Of a stretch of 64,000 nt of DNA, positions 8,593 to 18,326 are shown in pieces. Source of the DNA: Actinophytocola glycyrrhizae (GTDB taxonomy: Bacteria > Actinomycetota > Actinomycetes > Mycobacteriales > Pseudonocardiaceae); the NCBI RefSeq assembly GCF_042653545.1, contig NZ_JBHSIS010000010.1, forward strand, positions 62,001 through 126,000. The letters are read 5' to 3'. Below the pieces are notes generated by a model. That model searched no databases. It was not told where the DNA came from and worked only from the letters and a program-made list of their open reading frames with translations. Each line of letters starts with the position of its first letter. The first letter of the stretch is position 1. The position numbers and the translations under genes were made by a program.

Positions 8593-9666
8593 CTAGCTGT
8601 CCGACTTCGTCGAGGCGTCCGCCTTCTTCTCGGGCTCCCCGCCGGTCTCGTCCGCCTTCTCCCGCTCGGCGTCGTCGTCGGCGGGGTCCGGCTCGGCCTC
8701 GGAGTCCGCGTCCCCGTCGCTGTCCGCATCACGGTCCGCATCGGTGTCCGGCTTCGCCTCGTCGTCCGGTTCGTCCTCCGGAGGCGCGTCCTTGCCGCGC
8801 AGGCTCGCCGGATCCTCCCGCTCACCACGGGACCGCGCCAGCACGAAGTACACGGCGGCGCCGACGAACACGAGGATCGACACCCAGACGTTGATCCGCA
8901 CCCCGAACACCTGCGTCGCCTGGTCGGTGCGCATCAGCTCGATCCAGGTGCGGCCCAGCGTGTAGCCCATGACGTACACGGCGAACGCACGGCCGTGGCC
9001 GAGCCGGTACTTGCGGTCGACCCACACGACGAGCGCGGCGACGAGCACGTTCCAGATCAGCTCGTACAGGAACGTCGGGTGCACCGGACTGCCGTTGGTC
9101 GCGATGTGGTTGACCGCGACGCCGTTGAGGTTGTCGACGTTGCCGAGCGCGTCTTCCCGCCGGTACAGCTCAAGGCCCCACGGCAGGTCGGTCGGCGCGC
9201 CGTACAACTCCTGGTTGAAGTAGTTGCCGAGGCGGCCGATGGCCTGCGCTGCGACGATGCCCGGTGCGATGGCGTCCGCGTACGCGGGCAGCGGCACCCC
9301 CTTGACGCGGCAGCCGATCCACGCACCGACGGCACCGAACGCGATGGCCCCCCAGATGCCGAGGCCGCCGTCCCAGATCTTCAGCGCGTTCAGCGGGTTG
9401 TTGCCCTCGCCGAAGTACAGGTGCCAGTCGGTGGCCACGTGGTACAGGCGGCCGCCGACGAGGCCGAACGGCACCGCGAACACCGCGATGTCGATGACCG
9501 TCCCCGCGGTGCCACCTCGGGCGATCCACCGCCGCTCGCCCCACCAGATCGCCAGGATGATGCCTGCGATGATGCAGAGGGCGTACGCACGGATGGGGAT
9601 GGGCCCGATCTCCCACACGCCCCGGTCCGGGCTCGGGATGTTGGCCAGGATGACACTGGACGCCAC
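8593..9666 (-). CDS. lgt: Prolipoprotein diacylglyceryl transferase
   Basis: This inner-membrane enzyme attaches diacylglycerol to the lipobox Cys of prelipoproteins. The N-terminus ILANIPSPDRGVWEIGPIPI, the DGGLGIWGAIAFG segment and the family signature GRLGNYFNQELYG are present, with seven hydrophobic segments. A cytoplasmic tail of about 75 residues is very rich in Asp, Glu, Ala and Lys, a common actinobacterial extension. I chose the GTG at 9666 because the family alignment begins there; GTG 9672 or ATG 9711 are possible. It follows trpA with a gap of about 135 bases, as in mycobacteria. Confidence 0.93.
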   Translation of the reverse strand: MASSVILANIPSPDRGVWEIGPIPIRAYALCIIAGIILAIWWGERRWIARGGTAGTVIDIAVFAVPFGLVGGRLYHVATDWHLYFGEGNNPLNALKIWDGGLGIWGAIAFGAVGAWIGCRVKGVPLPAYADAIAPGIVAAQAIGRLGNYFNQELYGAPTDLPWGLELYRREDALGNVDNLNGVAVNHIATNGSPVHPTFLYELIWNVLVAALVVWVDRKYRLGHGRAFAVYVMGYTLGRTWIELMRTDQATQVFGVRINVWVSILVFVGAAVYFVLARSRGEREDPASLRGKDAPPEDEPDDEAKPDTDADRDADSDGDADSEAEPDPADDDAEREKADETGGEPEKKADASTKSDS

Positions 9667-9801
9667 AGTCACGCGCGTCACCGTAACGGGCGACGTGTGT
9701 GGTGGACGCATCAGGTCCGGAAATCGCGCCGTGGCCGCCGGTTCCGTGAGCTGGTGGGTCAGCCCGCGAACGCGTGCCGTCCGCTCCGAGCGCCCGTTCC
9801 C

Positions 9802-10589
9802 CTAGCTCGTGACGAGCCCTCGGCGCACGCCTTCCGCCAGCTCAGCGGCCAGTTCCTGCACGGAAGCGACGCCGTCCGCGGCCCGGGACACGAAGGCGGA
9901 GCCCACGATGACGGCGTCCGCGAAGCCCGCCACCTCGGCGGCCTGGTCGCCCGACCGCACGCCGATCCCGACACCGATCGGCACCGACGTGTGCGCCCGC
10001 GCCCGCGCCACCAGTCCCGCGGCGTCCGCGCTCACCGCGTCGCGGGCGCCGGTGACGCCCATGACCGCGGCCGCGTACAGGAACCCGGTGGTGGCGGCGG
10101 TGGTCAGCGCCATCCGCTCCTCGGTGGTGGACGGCGCGACGAGGAAGGTCCGGTCGAGACCGTGGGCCTCCGACGCGGCCAGCCAGTCCTCCGCCTCGTC
10201 CGGCACCAGGTCCGGGGTGATCAGACCGAGTCCGCCGGCCGCCGCGAAGTCGCGGGCGAACCGGTCGACGCCGTAGCGGAACACCGGGTTCCAGTACGTC
10301 ATCACGACGGCCTTGCCGCCCGCGGCCGACACCTGCTCGACGACCGTGAACACGTCCCGCAGCCGGAAGCCGCCCGACAGCGCGGCGTTCGCCGCGGCCT
10401 GGATCGTGGGGCCGTCCATCACCGGATCGGAGTACGGCACCCCGATCTCGACCAGGTCGCAGCCCGCGTCGATCATGCCCTTGAGCAGGTCGGCCGAGCC
10501 GGGCACGGTCGGGTAGCCGGCGGGGAGGTAACCGATGAGCGCGGCCCGGCCCTGTGCCTTCGCCGCCTCGATCGTGGCGGTGACGGTGC

Positions 10590-10593
<4 letters not shown>
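9802..10593 (-). CDS. trpA: Tryptophan synthase alpha chain
   Basis: TrpA (263 residues) cleaves indole-3-glycerol phosphate and passes indole to TrpB. The active-site segment DLVEIGVPYSDPVMDGPTIQ is present, with ALIGYLPAGYP at the start and a phosphate-binding GIGVRSGDQA near the end. The ATG at 10593 overlaps the trpB stop as ATGA, giving equimolar coupled expression. It is the last tryptophan gene of the minus-strand cluster. Confidence 0.96.
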
Positions 10594-11815
<1,222 letters not shown>

Positions 11816-11819
<4 letters not shown>

Positions 11820-12625
11820 CGGCTCGGCCTCGGGCACGCGGGGTGCGACCCCGCGGTCACCAGCTGGACCAGCGCCGCCTTCGGGTCGGGTGCCGCCACC
11901 AGACTCTCGCCGACGAGCACCGCGTCGGCGCCCGCGCCCGCGTGGGTCATCAGGTCGCCGGGACCGCGGATGCCGGACTCGGCGATCTTGACTGTCTCGA
12001 ACGGCAGCCCCGGCGCGAGCCTGCCGAACGCCTCGCGGTCGACCTCGAGGGTGTGCAGGTCACGGGCGTTGATGCCGACCACGGACGCGCCCGCCTCGAG
12101 CGCACGGTCGGCCTCCTCGGCCGTGTGCACCTCGACCAGCGCGGTCATACCGAGCGACTCGACCCGGTCGAGCAGTGAAACCAGCGCGTTCTGCTCCAGC
12201 GCGGCAACGATCAGCAGCACGATGTCCGCGCCGTGCATGCGCGCCTCGTGCACCTGGTAGGGCGTGACGACGAAGTCCTTGCGCAGCAACGGGATGTCGA
12301 CGGCGGCGCGCACCGCGTCGAAGTCGGCCAGCGAGCCGCCGAACCGACGCTGCTCGGTGAGCACGCTGATGACGCGGGCCCCCGCGTCGGCGTAGTCCTT
12401 GGCGAGCGCGGCAGGCTCCGGGATGTTCGCCAGGTCGCCCTTGGAGGGACTGCGGCGCTTGATCTCCGCGATGACGCCGATGTCCGAGGCGCGGAGCGCG
12501 GAGACGGCGTCCCTCGGCGGCGCTGCCTTGGTTGCGCGTTCCTTCACGACATCGAACGGCAGCGCGGCCTCGCGGACCGCGAGGTCCGCCCGCACGCCTT
12601 CGATGATTGATTCGAGGACGCTCAC
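11816..12625 (-). CDS. trpC: Indole-3-glycerol phosphate synthase
   Basis: TrpC (269 residues) is a TIM-barrel enzyme converting CdRP to indole-3-glycerol phosphate. The motif VIAEIKRRSPSKGD holds catalytic Lys residues, and LLRKDFV and KIAESGI complete the active site. GTG 12625 gives the usual start MSVLESIIEGVRADLA; a GTG nine bases upstream would add three residues. A 140-base gap separates it from the upstream membrane protein gene, so it may have its own promoter. It is a stand-alone TrpC, not a TrpC-TrpF fusion. Confidence 0.95.
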
Positions 12626-12765
12626 TGGCCACACTCGCCGGCGCTCGTCGGTCCCGGCTGTGGTGCGGCCGACTCCGATGTACCGCTCGTGCTATCCGTC
12701 ACCAGCCATGCCCCTTCCCGCTTAAGGGATGCTAACCCCGTGCCGTCGCGGCACTTTCCACGGGT

Positions 12766-13290
12766 TCACGTTCGTGGTCCGTCCGCCGTCGGATCCTCGC
12801 CGTCCGACAGGCCATCCCACATGTCCTTGTCGAGATCGCCGGAACGTCGGGCGGCGTTAGCGCGCTCGTGACGGGCGCCCATCGTGGGCAGCGTCGCGGC
12901 GTACCGCACGATCAGCACGCCGGCCGCCAGGAACAGCAGCCCGCCGAGCAGAGCGAGACCACGGCCGGTGAGCAGGTCGAAGGCACCTTCGGTGCGGAAC
13001 CCCTGCCAGCACACCCAGCCGCCCGCGACGACGATGACGGCGCCGAGCAGGCGGCGCATCCATCCGCTGACGGCGAACACGCCCGCGAGCGAGGCGAGCC
13101 CGAGCCAGGCGACCGCGGTGAAGCTGGGCGAGCCGGGTGCCATGACCACACCGGGGTTCAGGAGGACCGGGCCCCGCGGTTCCGGCGGAGAGGTCCCGGC
13201 GAGGTGCCAACTGACGCCGTTCGCACCCCACAGCGCGGCCGCGGCGCCGAGCAACAGCACCGCGATGATCCACAGTGGACGCTTAGCCAT
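12766..13290 (-). CDS. Trp biosynthesis-associated membrane protein (TIGR02234 type)
   Basis: This 174-residue integral membrane protein has about four hydrophobic segments (WIIAVLLLGAAAALWG, FTAVAWLGLASLAGVF, LLGAVIVVAGGW, LALLGGLLFLAAGVLIV) and an acidic, charged tail. It lies between trpE and trpC with its ATG overlapping the trpE stop by eight bases, the position of the actinobacterial Trp-associated membrane protein (M. tuberculosis Rv1610). Its function is not established; a role in tryptophan or anthranilate handling is only suggested by linkage. Confidence 0.85.
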   Translation of the reverse strand: MAKRPLWIIAVLLLGAAAALWGANGVSWHLAGTSPPEPRGPVLLNPGVVMAPGSPSFTAVAWLGLASLAGVFAVSGWMRRLLGAVIVVAGGWVCWQGFRTEGAFDLLTGRGLALLGGLLFLAAGVLIVRYAATLPTMGARHERANAARRSGDLDKDMWDGLSDGEDPTADGPRT

Positions 13291-14833
13291 CGGCCGCTGG
13301 GCGCATGGTCTGGGCGGTGGCGATGGCCGCGAGCACCGCGCCCGCCTTGTTGACGCACTCGTCGTCCTCGGCGACCGGGTTCGAGTCGGCCACGATCCCG
13401 CCCCCCGCCTGCACGTACGCGGTGCCGTCCCGCATCAGGGCGGTGCGGATGGCGATGGCGGTGTCGGCGTCACCAGCGAAGTCGAGGTAGCCGACGACGC
13501 CGCCGTAGAGCCCGCGCCGGGTCGGCTCCAGCTCCTCGATCAGCTCCATCGCCCTCGGTTTCGGCGCCCCGGAGAGCGTCCCGGCGGGGAAGCAGGCCGC
13601 TACGGCGTCGTAGGCAGTCCTCCCGTCGGCGAGCTGCCCGGTCACGGTCGAGACGATGTGCATGACGTGGCTGTACCGCTCGACCCGGAAGAAGTCCACG
13701 ACGTGCACCGACCCCGGTTCGCACACCCGTCCGAGGTCGTTGCGCCCGAGGTCGACGAGCATGACGTGCTCGGCCCGCTCCTTCTCGTCGGCGAGCAGGT
13801 CCTTCTCCAGCAGCGCGTCTTCCTCGGGGTCCGCACCCCGCCACCGAGTACCCGCGATCGGGTGAGTGGTGGCCTGCCCGTCGCGCACAGTCACCAACGA
13901 CTCGGGACTGGACCCGACGATGTCGAACCCGTCGAGCCGCAGCAGGTACATGTAGGGGCTGGGGTTGGTGGCCCGGAGCACCCGGTAGACGTCGAGCGGG
14001 TCGGCGTCGGTGGTTATCTCGAACCGCTGCGAGAGGACGACCTGAAAAGCCTCCCCCGCCCGGATCGCGGCCTTGGCGACCTCGACGGCGGCGGTGTGCT
14101 CGGCCTGCGACCGCCGCCGCACGTACTCCGGCTTGGGCCGCTCGTAGACGGCGGCGGTCGGCGGCGCGGGCGTCTGCAGACCCCGGGTCATCCCGTCGAG
14201 GTTCCGCACCGCCGCGTCGTAGGCGGCGTCCACCCGCTCAGGGCTGTCGTCCCAGTTCACGGCGTTGGAGATGAGGGTGATGGTCCCCTCGTGGTGATCG
14301 AGCGCGGCCAGGTCCGTCGCGAGCAGCATCACGAGTTCCGGCAGGTGCAGGTCGTCGACTGTGAGCTCGGGAAGCCGCTCAAGCCGGCGAACGGCGTCGT
14401 ACCCGATGAACCCGACCATGCCCCCGGTCAGCGGCGGAAGACCGGGCAGCGGGTCGGTGTGGAGCCGCTGGATGGTCTCCCTGAGCGCGGCCATCGGGTC
14501 CCCGCCCGCGGGCAGCCCGACCGGCGGCGTCCCGGTCCAGACGGCTTCCCCGTCACGCTCGGTCAACGCCGCCGCGCTACGCACCCCGACGAACGACCAA
14601 CGCGACCAGGACCGCCCGTTCTCCGCCGACTCGAAGAGAAAGGTCCCCGCCCGCCCCGCGGCAAGCTTCCGGTACACCCCGACGGGCGTCTCCGCGTCGG
14701 CGAGCACCCGCTTGACCACGGGAATGACCCGGCGCCCGGCTGCAAGCCGGTGGAACTCCTCCCGGGTGGGACTGACCACCCCGAGCCCGACAGCAGGAGC
14801 GGCGGCTTCGATCACACTGACCATGCCAGCCAT
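13283..14833 (-). CDS. trpE: Anthranilate synthase component I
   Basis: TrpE (516 residues) makes anthranilate from chorismate with a separate TrpG amidotransferase, which is not in this window. The chorismate-binding C-terminal half is clear (AGEAFQVVLSQRFE, SPESLVTV, PIAGTRWRG, DLGRNDLGRV, GTLSGAPKPRAMELIEELE). I chose ATG 14833, with GGAGG eight bases upstream; ATG 14824 is possible. The frame stays open well upstream, but that part is repeat-rich and not homologous. No Trp-codon leader peptide or attenuator is evident before the start. Confidence 0.95.
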   Translation of the reverse strand: MAGMVSVIEAAAPAVGLGVVSPTREEFHRLAAGRRVIPVVKRVLADAETPVGVYRKLAAGRAGTFLFESAENGRSWSRWSFVGVRSAAALTERDGEAVWTGTPPVGLPAGGDPMAALRETIQRLHTDPLPGLPPLTGGMVGFIGYDAVRRLERLPELTVDDLHLPELVMLLATDLAALDHHEGTITLISNAVNWDDSPERVDAAYDAAVRNLDGMTRGLQTPAPPTAAVYERPKPEYVRRRSQAEHTAAVEVAKAAIRAGEAFQVVLSQRFEITTDADPLDVYRVLRATNPSPYMYLLRLDGFDIVGSSPESLVTVRDGQATTHPIAGTRWRGADPEEDALLEKDLLADEKERAEHVMLVDLGRNDLGRVCEPGSVHVVDFFRVERYSHVMHIVSTVTGQLADGRTAYDAVAACFPAGTLSGAPKPRAMELIEELEPTRRGLYGGVVGYLDFAGDADTAIAIRTALMRDGTAYVQAGGGIVADSNPVAEDDECVNKAGAVLAAIATAQTMRPAADG

Positions 14834-15018
14834 TCTGCCCGCCTCCCCGCCCCCCGGGCCCGGTGGCTCAGTCCGGGGCGCCACAAGGCAGCCAACCGAA
14901 CTGCGGCAGCCCGAACAGGCCCACGACAGAACGAGTGACAGTCGGCCAGCGTGGTGGCGCTGGCAAGTAGCGGCGGGAGCCAACCGCGCGTGCTCGGGAG
15001 CGATGTCGCGAAACGAGA

Positions 15019-15117
15019 ACTCGCGGGTCCCGAACGGGGAACTCGCGGGTCCCGAACCGGGGACTCGCCGGTTCCGAACGCGGGACTCGCGGGTTCTGAA
15101 CCGGGGACTCGCGGGGT
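15019..15117. repeat. 22-bp tandem repeat, about 4.5 units
   Basis: Units begin at 15019, 15041, 15063, 15085 and 15107, an exact 22-base period, with consensus ACTCGCGGGTTCCGAACCGG plus two bases. The array lies in the 370-base gap between the divergent trpE (start 14833) and tetR (start 15204) genes. There are no spacers, so it is not a CRISPR array. Apart from this array I see nothing else in the gap. Confidence 0.85.
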
Positions 15118-15203
15118 AGCGTGGATTTGGGGGGCCGGAGGCCAGGCCGGCGTGGAATTCACTGGTTGTTGAAAAGGTTTGGTGGCTGGCGCATGATGAG
15201 GGC

Positions 15204-15812
15204 GTGACCGAGAAGACGACCGGGGTTCGGCGGCGGGGGCGGCGGCCCGGTGGGGCGGACACTCGGGAGGCGTTGATCAACGCCGCTCGTGAGGTGTTCA
15301 TCGAGCAGGGGTATGACGGGGCCACTGTCCGGGCCATCGCGGGACGCGCCGGAGTGGACGCGGCCATGGTCAACCACTGGTTCGGCAGCAAGGAGGGCCT
15401 CTTCGGCGAGGCTGTGCTGAAGTTGCCCTTCAACCCCCAGGACATCGTCGAGATCCTCGTCGCGTCGCCGGTCGACCAGATCGGGGACACGATGGTGCGT
15501 ACGTTTCTCAGCCGCTGGGACGCTTCCGGGGGTGGCGTGTTCACGGCGCTGATTCGTAGCGTCGCAAGTCACGACGAGGCTGCCGTGATGCTTCGGGACT
15601 TCTTTCTCAAGCTTGTCTTCAAGCAGGTCATCAGCCGGTTTTCGCCTGACCACCAGGAGTTGCGGGCGACCTTGATCGCCACGCAGGTCGTGGGGCTCGG
15701 GATGGTGCGGTACGTCGCGCAGTTCGAGCCGCTCGCCTCCGCCGACATCGACACGCTCGCCGCCGCCATCGCGCCCACGATTCAGCGATACATCACCGGA
15801 CCCATCACCTGA
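15204..15812 (+). CDS. TetR family transcriptional regulator
   Basis: This 202-residue regulator has an N-terminal TetR DNA-binding domain (REALINAAREVFIEQGYDGA, then ATVRAIAGRAGVDAAMVNHWF, about residues 22-62) and an all-helical ligand domain. It is a clear paralogue of the TetR at 16977-17543: both share FGSKE, DQIG and GMVRYV followed by EPLAS. It ends at the base before the hisI stop, with no spacer between convergent genes. Ligand and targets are unknown. The GTG start is preceded by GCATGATGAGGGC. Confidence 0.88.
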   Translation: MTEKTTGVRRRGRRPGGADTREALINAAREVFIEQGYDGATVRAIAGRAGVDAAMVNHWFGSKEGLFGEAVLKLPFNPQDIVEILVASPVDQIGDTMVRTFLSRWDASGGGVFTALIRSVASHDEAAVMLRDFFLKLVFKQVISRFSPDHQELRATLIATQVVGLGMVRYVAQFEPLASADIDTLAAAIAPTIQRYITGPIT

Positions 15813-16175
15813 TCAGTCCGTCACCTGATCCGTGGCCTGGAGCAGGCGGTCCTCGTCGAAGCAGGTCGCGGCGCCGGTGTGGCACGCAGCGCCCTCCTGG
15901 TCCACCACCAGCAGCAGCGTGTCGCCGTCGCAGTCCAGCCGGACTTCGTGCACCAGCTGGGTGTGACCCGACGTCTCACCCTTGACCCACAGCTTGTTCC
16001 TGCTGCGGGAGAAGTACGTCGCGCGCCTCGTCTCCAGCGTCATGGCCAGTGCCTCGTCGTCCATCCACGCCACCATCAGCACCTCGCCGGTGCCCCGGCG
16101 TTGGACCACCGCGCAGACCAGGCCATCCTCGTTGCGTTTCAGGCGGGCCGCGATGGCCGGGTCCAATGTGGTCAT
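15813..16175 (-). CDS. hisI: Phosphoribosyl-AMP cyclohydrolase
   Basis: HisI (120 residues) opens the purine ring of PR-AMP in the third histidine step. Metal ligands are seen in RLDCDGDTLLLVVDQEGAACHTG (Asp cluster plus Cys), with a further Cys in TCF; RSRNKLWVKGETSGH is the family signature. It is the monofunctional form without HisE. The ATG at 16175 overlaps the hisF stop as ATGA. Confidence 0.95.
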   Translation of the reverse strand: MTTLDPAIAARLKRNEDGLVCAVVQRRGTGEVLMVAWMDDEALAMTLETRRATYFSRSRNKLWVKGETSGHTQLVHEVRLDCDGDTLLLVVDQEGAACHTGAATCFDEDRLLQATDQVTD

Positions 16176-16933
16176 CGGACGACTACTTCCGCTTCACGCA
16201 GCGCGTCTTTGACCTCGCCGACGCGCAGCTGCCCGAAGTGGAAAACGCTTGCGGCCAGCACCGCGTCCGCGCCCGCCGCGACCGCGGGGGCGAAGTGCGC
16301 GGCCTCGCCCGCGCCGCCCGACGCGATCAGCGGGACGTCCACCTCGGACCGGACCTTCCTGATCAGTTCCAGGTCGAAACCCGCCTTGGTGCCGTCCGCG
16401 TCCATGGAGTTCAGCAGGATCTCCCCCACGCCCAGTGCCTGTCCCCTGGCCGCCCATTCCACCGCGTCGATGCCCGTGCCCATGCGGCCGCCGTGCGTGG
16501 TCACCTCGAACCCGGACGGGGTGCCCTGTGCGCGCCGCGCGTCGACCGACAGCACCACGCACTGTGCGCCGAACCGTTGGGACGCCTCGGAAAGCAGCTC
16601 GGGGCGAAGGATCGCCGCGGTGTTGATCGACACCTTGTCCGCGCCCGCACGCAACAGGCGGTCCACATCGGACGTCTCGCGGACGCCGCCGCCGACCGTG
16701 AGCGGGATGAACACCTGCTCCGCGGTGCGCCGCACGACGTCGAAGGTCGTCTCGCGGTCCGAAGAGGACGCCGTGACGTCCAGGAACGTCAACTCGTCGG
16801 CGCCCTCCGCGTCATACGCGCGCGCCAGCTCCACCGGGTCGCCCGCGTCGACCAGGTTCGTGAAGTTGACGCCCTTGACGACGCGTCCGGCGTCGACGTC
16901 GAGACACGGGATCACCCGAACCGCAACTGCCAT
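16172..16933 (-). CDS. hisF: Imidazole glycerol phosphate synthase cyclase subunit
   Basis: HisF (253 residues) is the TIM-barrel partner of HisH. RVIPCLDVDAGRVVKGVNF carries the catalytic Asp near the N-terminus, and LLNSMDADGTKAGFD carries the second one; phosphate sites GGGVRE and ASGGAG are present. The ATG at 16933 is the family start; upstream extension of the frame is not conserved. The HisH subunit is encoded 3.3 kb away at 20212-20841, so the two subunits are no longer in one operon. Confidence 0.96.
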   Translation of the reverse strand: MAVAVRVIPCLDVDAGRVVKGVNFTNLVDAGDPVELARAYDAEGADELTFLDVTASSSDRETTFDVVRRTAEQVFIPLTVGGGVRETSDVDRLLRAGADKVSINTAAILRPELLSEASQRFGAQCVVLSVDARRAQGTPSGFEVTTHGGRMGTGIDAVEWAARGQALGVGEILLNSMDADGTKAGFDLELIRKVRSEVDVPLIASGGAGEAAHFAPAVAAGADAVLAASVFHFGQLRVGEVKDALREAEVVVR

Positions 16934-16976
16934 GACACCGAGGATACTGACCAGAGCCGAACCCGAAGGAGCCAAC

Positions 16977-17543
16977 GTGGCAGGTCGCCGCCCCGGACAG
17001 ACGCAGACGCGTGCGGACATCCTCGCCGCTGCCCGCAACCAGTTCGGCCAGCGCGGCTACAACGGTGCGACGATCCGCGGCATCGCGGCCGAGGCCGGGG
17101 TCAACCCCGCGCTCGTCCACCACTTCTTCGGGTCGAAGGAGCAGGTGTTCGCGGCGGCGCTGAACCTGCCGATGACCCCCTCCTCGATCGTCGACGCCAT
17201 CACGCAGGGTCCCCGCGACCAGATCGGCGAGCGGATCATCCGCCTGTTCCTCGGGGTGTGGTCGGCGCCCGACTCGCGACAGACCTTCTTTGCGCTGGTC
17301 CGGTCCGTCACGAGCAACGAGCAGATCGCGTCGCTCATGCGCCAGTTCCTCGAGCACACGGTCATCGGCCCGGTGTCGGCCGCGCTCGACCTGCCGCCAC
17401 TGCGGGTCACCGGTGCCGCCTCCCAGGGCATCGGCCTGGCCATGGTGCGGTACGTGATCCGGGTGGAGCCGCTCGCGTCGGCCACCGACGACGAGGTCGT
17501 CGAGCTCGTCGCGCCTGTGCTGCAGCACTACTTCACCCCTTGA
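16977..17543 (+). CDS. TetR family transcriptional regulator
   Basis: This 188-residue protein has a TetR HTH (ADILAAARNQFGQRGYNGAT, then IRGIAAEAGVNPALVHHFF) and a ligand domain very similar to the TetR at 15204-15812. GTG 16977 has GAAGGAG six bases upstream. It is divergent from hisF and lies directly upstream of a two-gene ABC exporter on the same strand, which it may control. The duplication with its neighbour suggests a local paralogue pair flanking hisFI. Confidence 0.9.
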   Translation: MAGRRPGQTQTRADILAAARNQFGQRGYNGATIRGIAAEAGVNPALVHHFFGSKEQVFAAALNLPMTPSSIVDAITQGPRDQIGERIIRLFLGVWSAPDSRQTFFALVRSVTSNEQIASLMRQFLEHTVIGPVSAALDLPPLRVTGAASQGIGLAMVRYVIRVEPLASATDDEVVELVAPVLQHYFTP

Positions 17544-17564
17544 GCAATACCTGCTCCCTTCGTC

Positions 17565-17593
17565 TTGACGGCGTCGCTCATCGCGCGCAAAAT
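17565..17593 (+). promoter_or_regulatory. Sigma-70-type promoter for the ABC exporter genes
   Basis: TTGACG (17565-17570) and CAAAAT (17588-17593) are separated by 17 bases. The expected transcription start falls at or just before the GTG at 17601, which implies a leaderless mRNA. Confidence 0.55.
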
Positions 17594-17600
17594 TAAACGT

Positions 17601-18326
17601 GTGACTAATTCCAGCGCGGTGGTCGTCGAGAACCTGCGCGTTCGCCGGGGTGCGCGCACGGTCCTGCACGACCTCAGCTTCGACGTCCCCCGCGGTTCCG
17701 TGACCGGCCTGCTCGGCCCGAGCGGCTGCGGCAAGACGACCCTGATGCGCTCGGTCGTCGGCGTGCAGACCGTCGAGTCGGGCACGGTCACCGTGCTCGA
17801 CCACCCGGCCGGCAGTCCGCAGCTGCGCGACAAGATCGGCTACGCGACCCAGAGCCCGTCCGTCTACGCCGACCTGACGGTCAACGAGGCACTGCGCTAC
17901 TTCGCGTCGATCCTGCGTGCGCCCGCGAACGACGTGGCCCGCGTGATCGACGAGGTCGGCCTCGGCACGCATGCCGACGACGTCGTGGGCCAGTTGTCCG
18001 GCGGCCAGCTTTCCCGGACGAGCCTGGCGGTCGCCCTCCTGGGCAAGCCGGAGCTGCTGGTGCTCGACGAGCCCACGGTCGGGCTCGACCCGGTGCTGCG
18101 CGAGGACCTGTGGGCGCTGTTCAACAGGCTCGCCGACCGGGGCGTGACGCTGCTCGTGTCCAGTCACGTGATGGACGAAGCCGCGCGCTGCCAACGCCTG
18201 CTGCTCATGCGCGAAGGCCGGATCCTCGCCGACGACACCCCGGCGGCGCTCCGCACGAGCACCGGCGCCGAGGATCTCGAACAGGCCTTCCTCAGCCTCG
18301 TGCGCGGACAGGAGACCCCCGCATGA
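17601..18326 (+). CDS. ABC transporter ATP-binding protein (drug/lipid exporter type)
   Basis: This 241-residue ATPase has Walker A LLGPSGCGKTT (residues 37-47), signature QLSGGQLSRTSLA and Walker B LLVLDEPTVGLDPVLRED. I chose GTG 17601 because a TTGACG/CAAAAT promoter places the transcript start there; a TTG at 17565 would lie inside that promoter. Its stop overlaps the permease ATG. Together they form a DrrAB-like exporter of unknown substrate, probably under the TetR just upstream. Confidence 0.9.
   Translation: MTNSSAVVVENLRVRRGARTVLHDLSFDVPRGSVTGLLGPSGCGKTTLMRSVVGVQTVESGTVTVLDHPAGSPQLRDKIGYATQSPSVYADLTVNEALRYFASILRAPANDVARVIDEVGLGTHADDVVGQLSGGQLSRTSLAVALLGKPELLVLDEPTVGLDPVLREDLWALFNRLADRGVTLLVSSHVMDEAARCQRLLLMREGRILADDTPAALRTSTGAEDLEQAFLSLVRGQETPA

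Noticed and set aside
15019..15117. Possible CRISPR array
   Set aside because: The 22-base units are directly adjacent with no unique spacers, and no cas gene is in the window.
14834..15203. Tryptophan leader peptide and attenuator upstream of trpE
   Set aside because: I looked for a short frame with adjacent Trp codons on the minus strand and found none, and no T-rich terminator is visible.
14834..15544. Upstream extension of trpE to 753 residues
   Set aside because: The added 237 residues cover the tandem repeat and the antisense of the tetR gene and show no homology; ATG 14833 has a good ribosome site.
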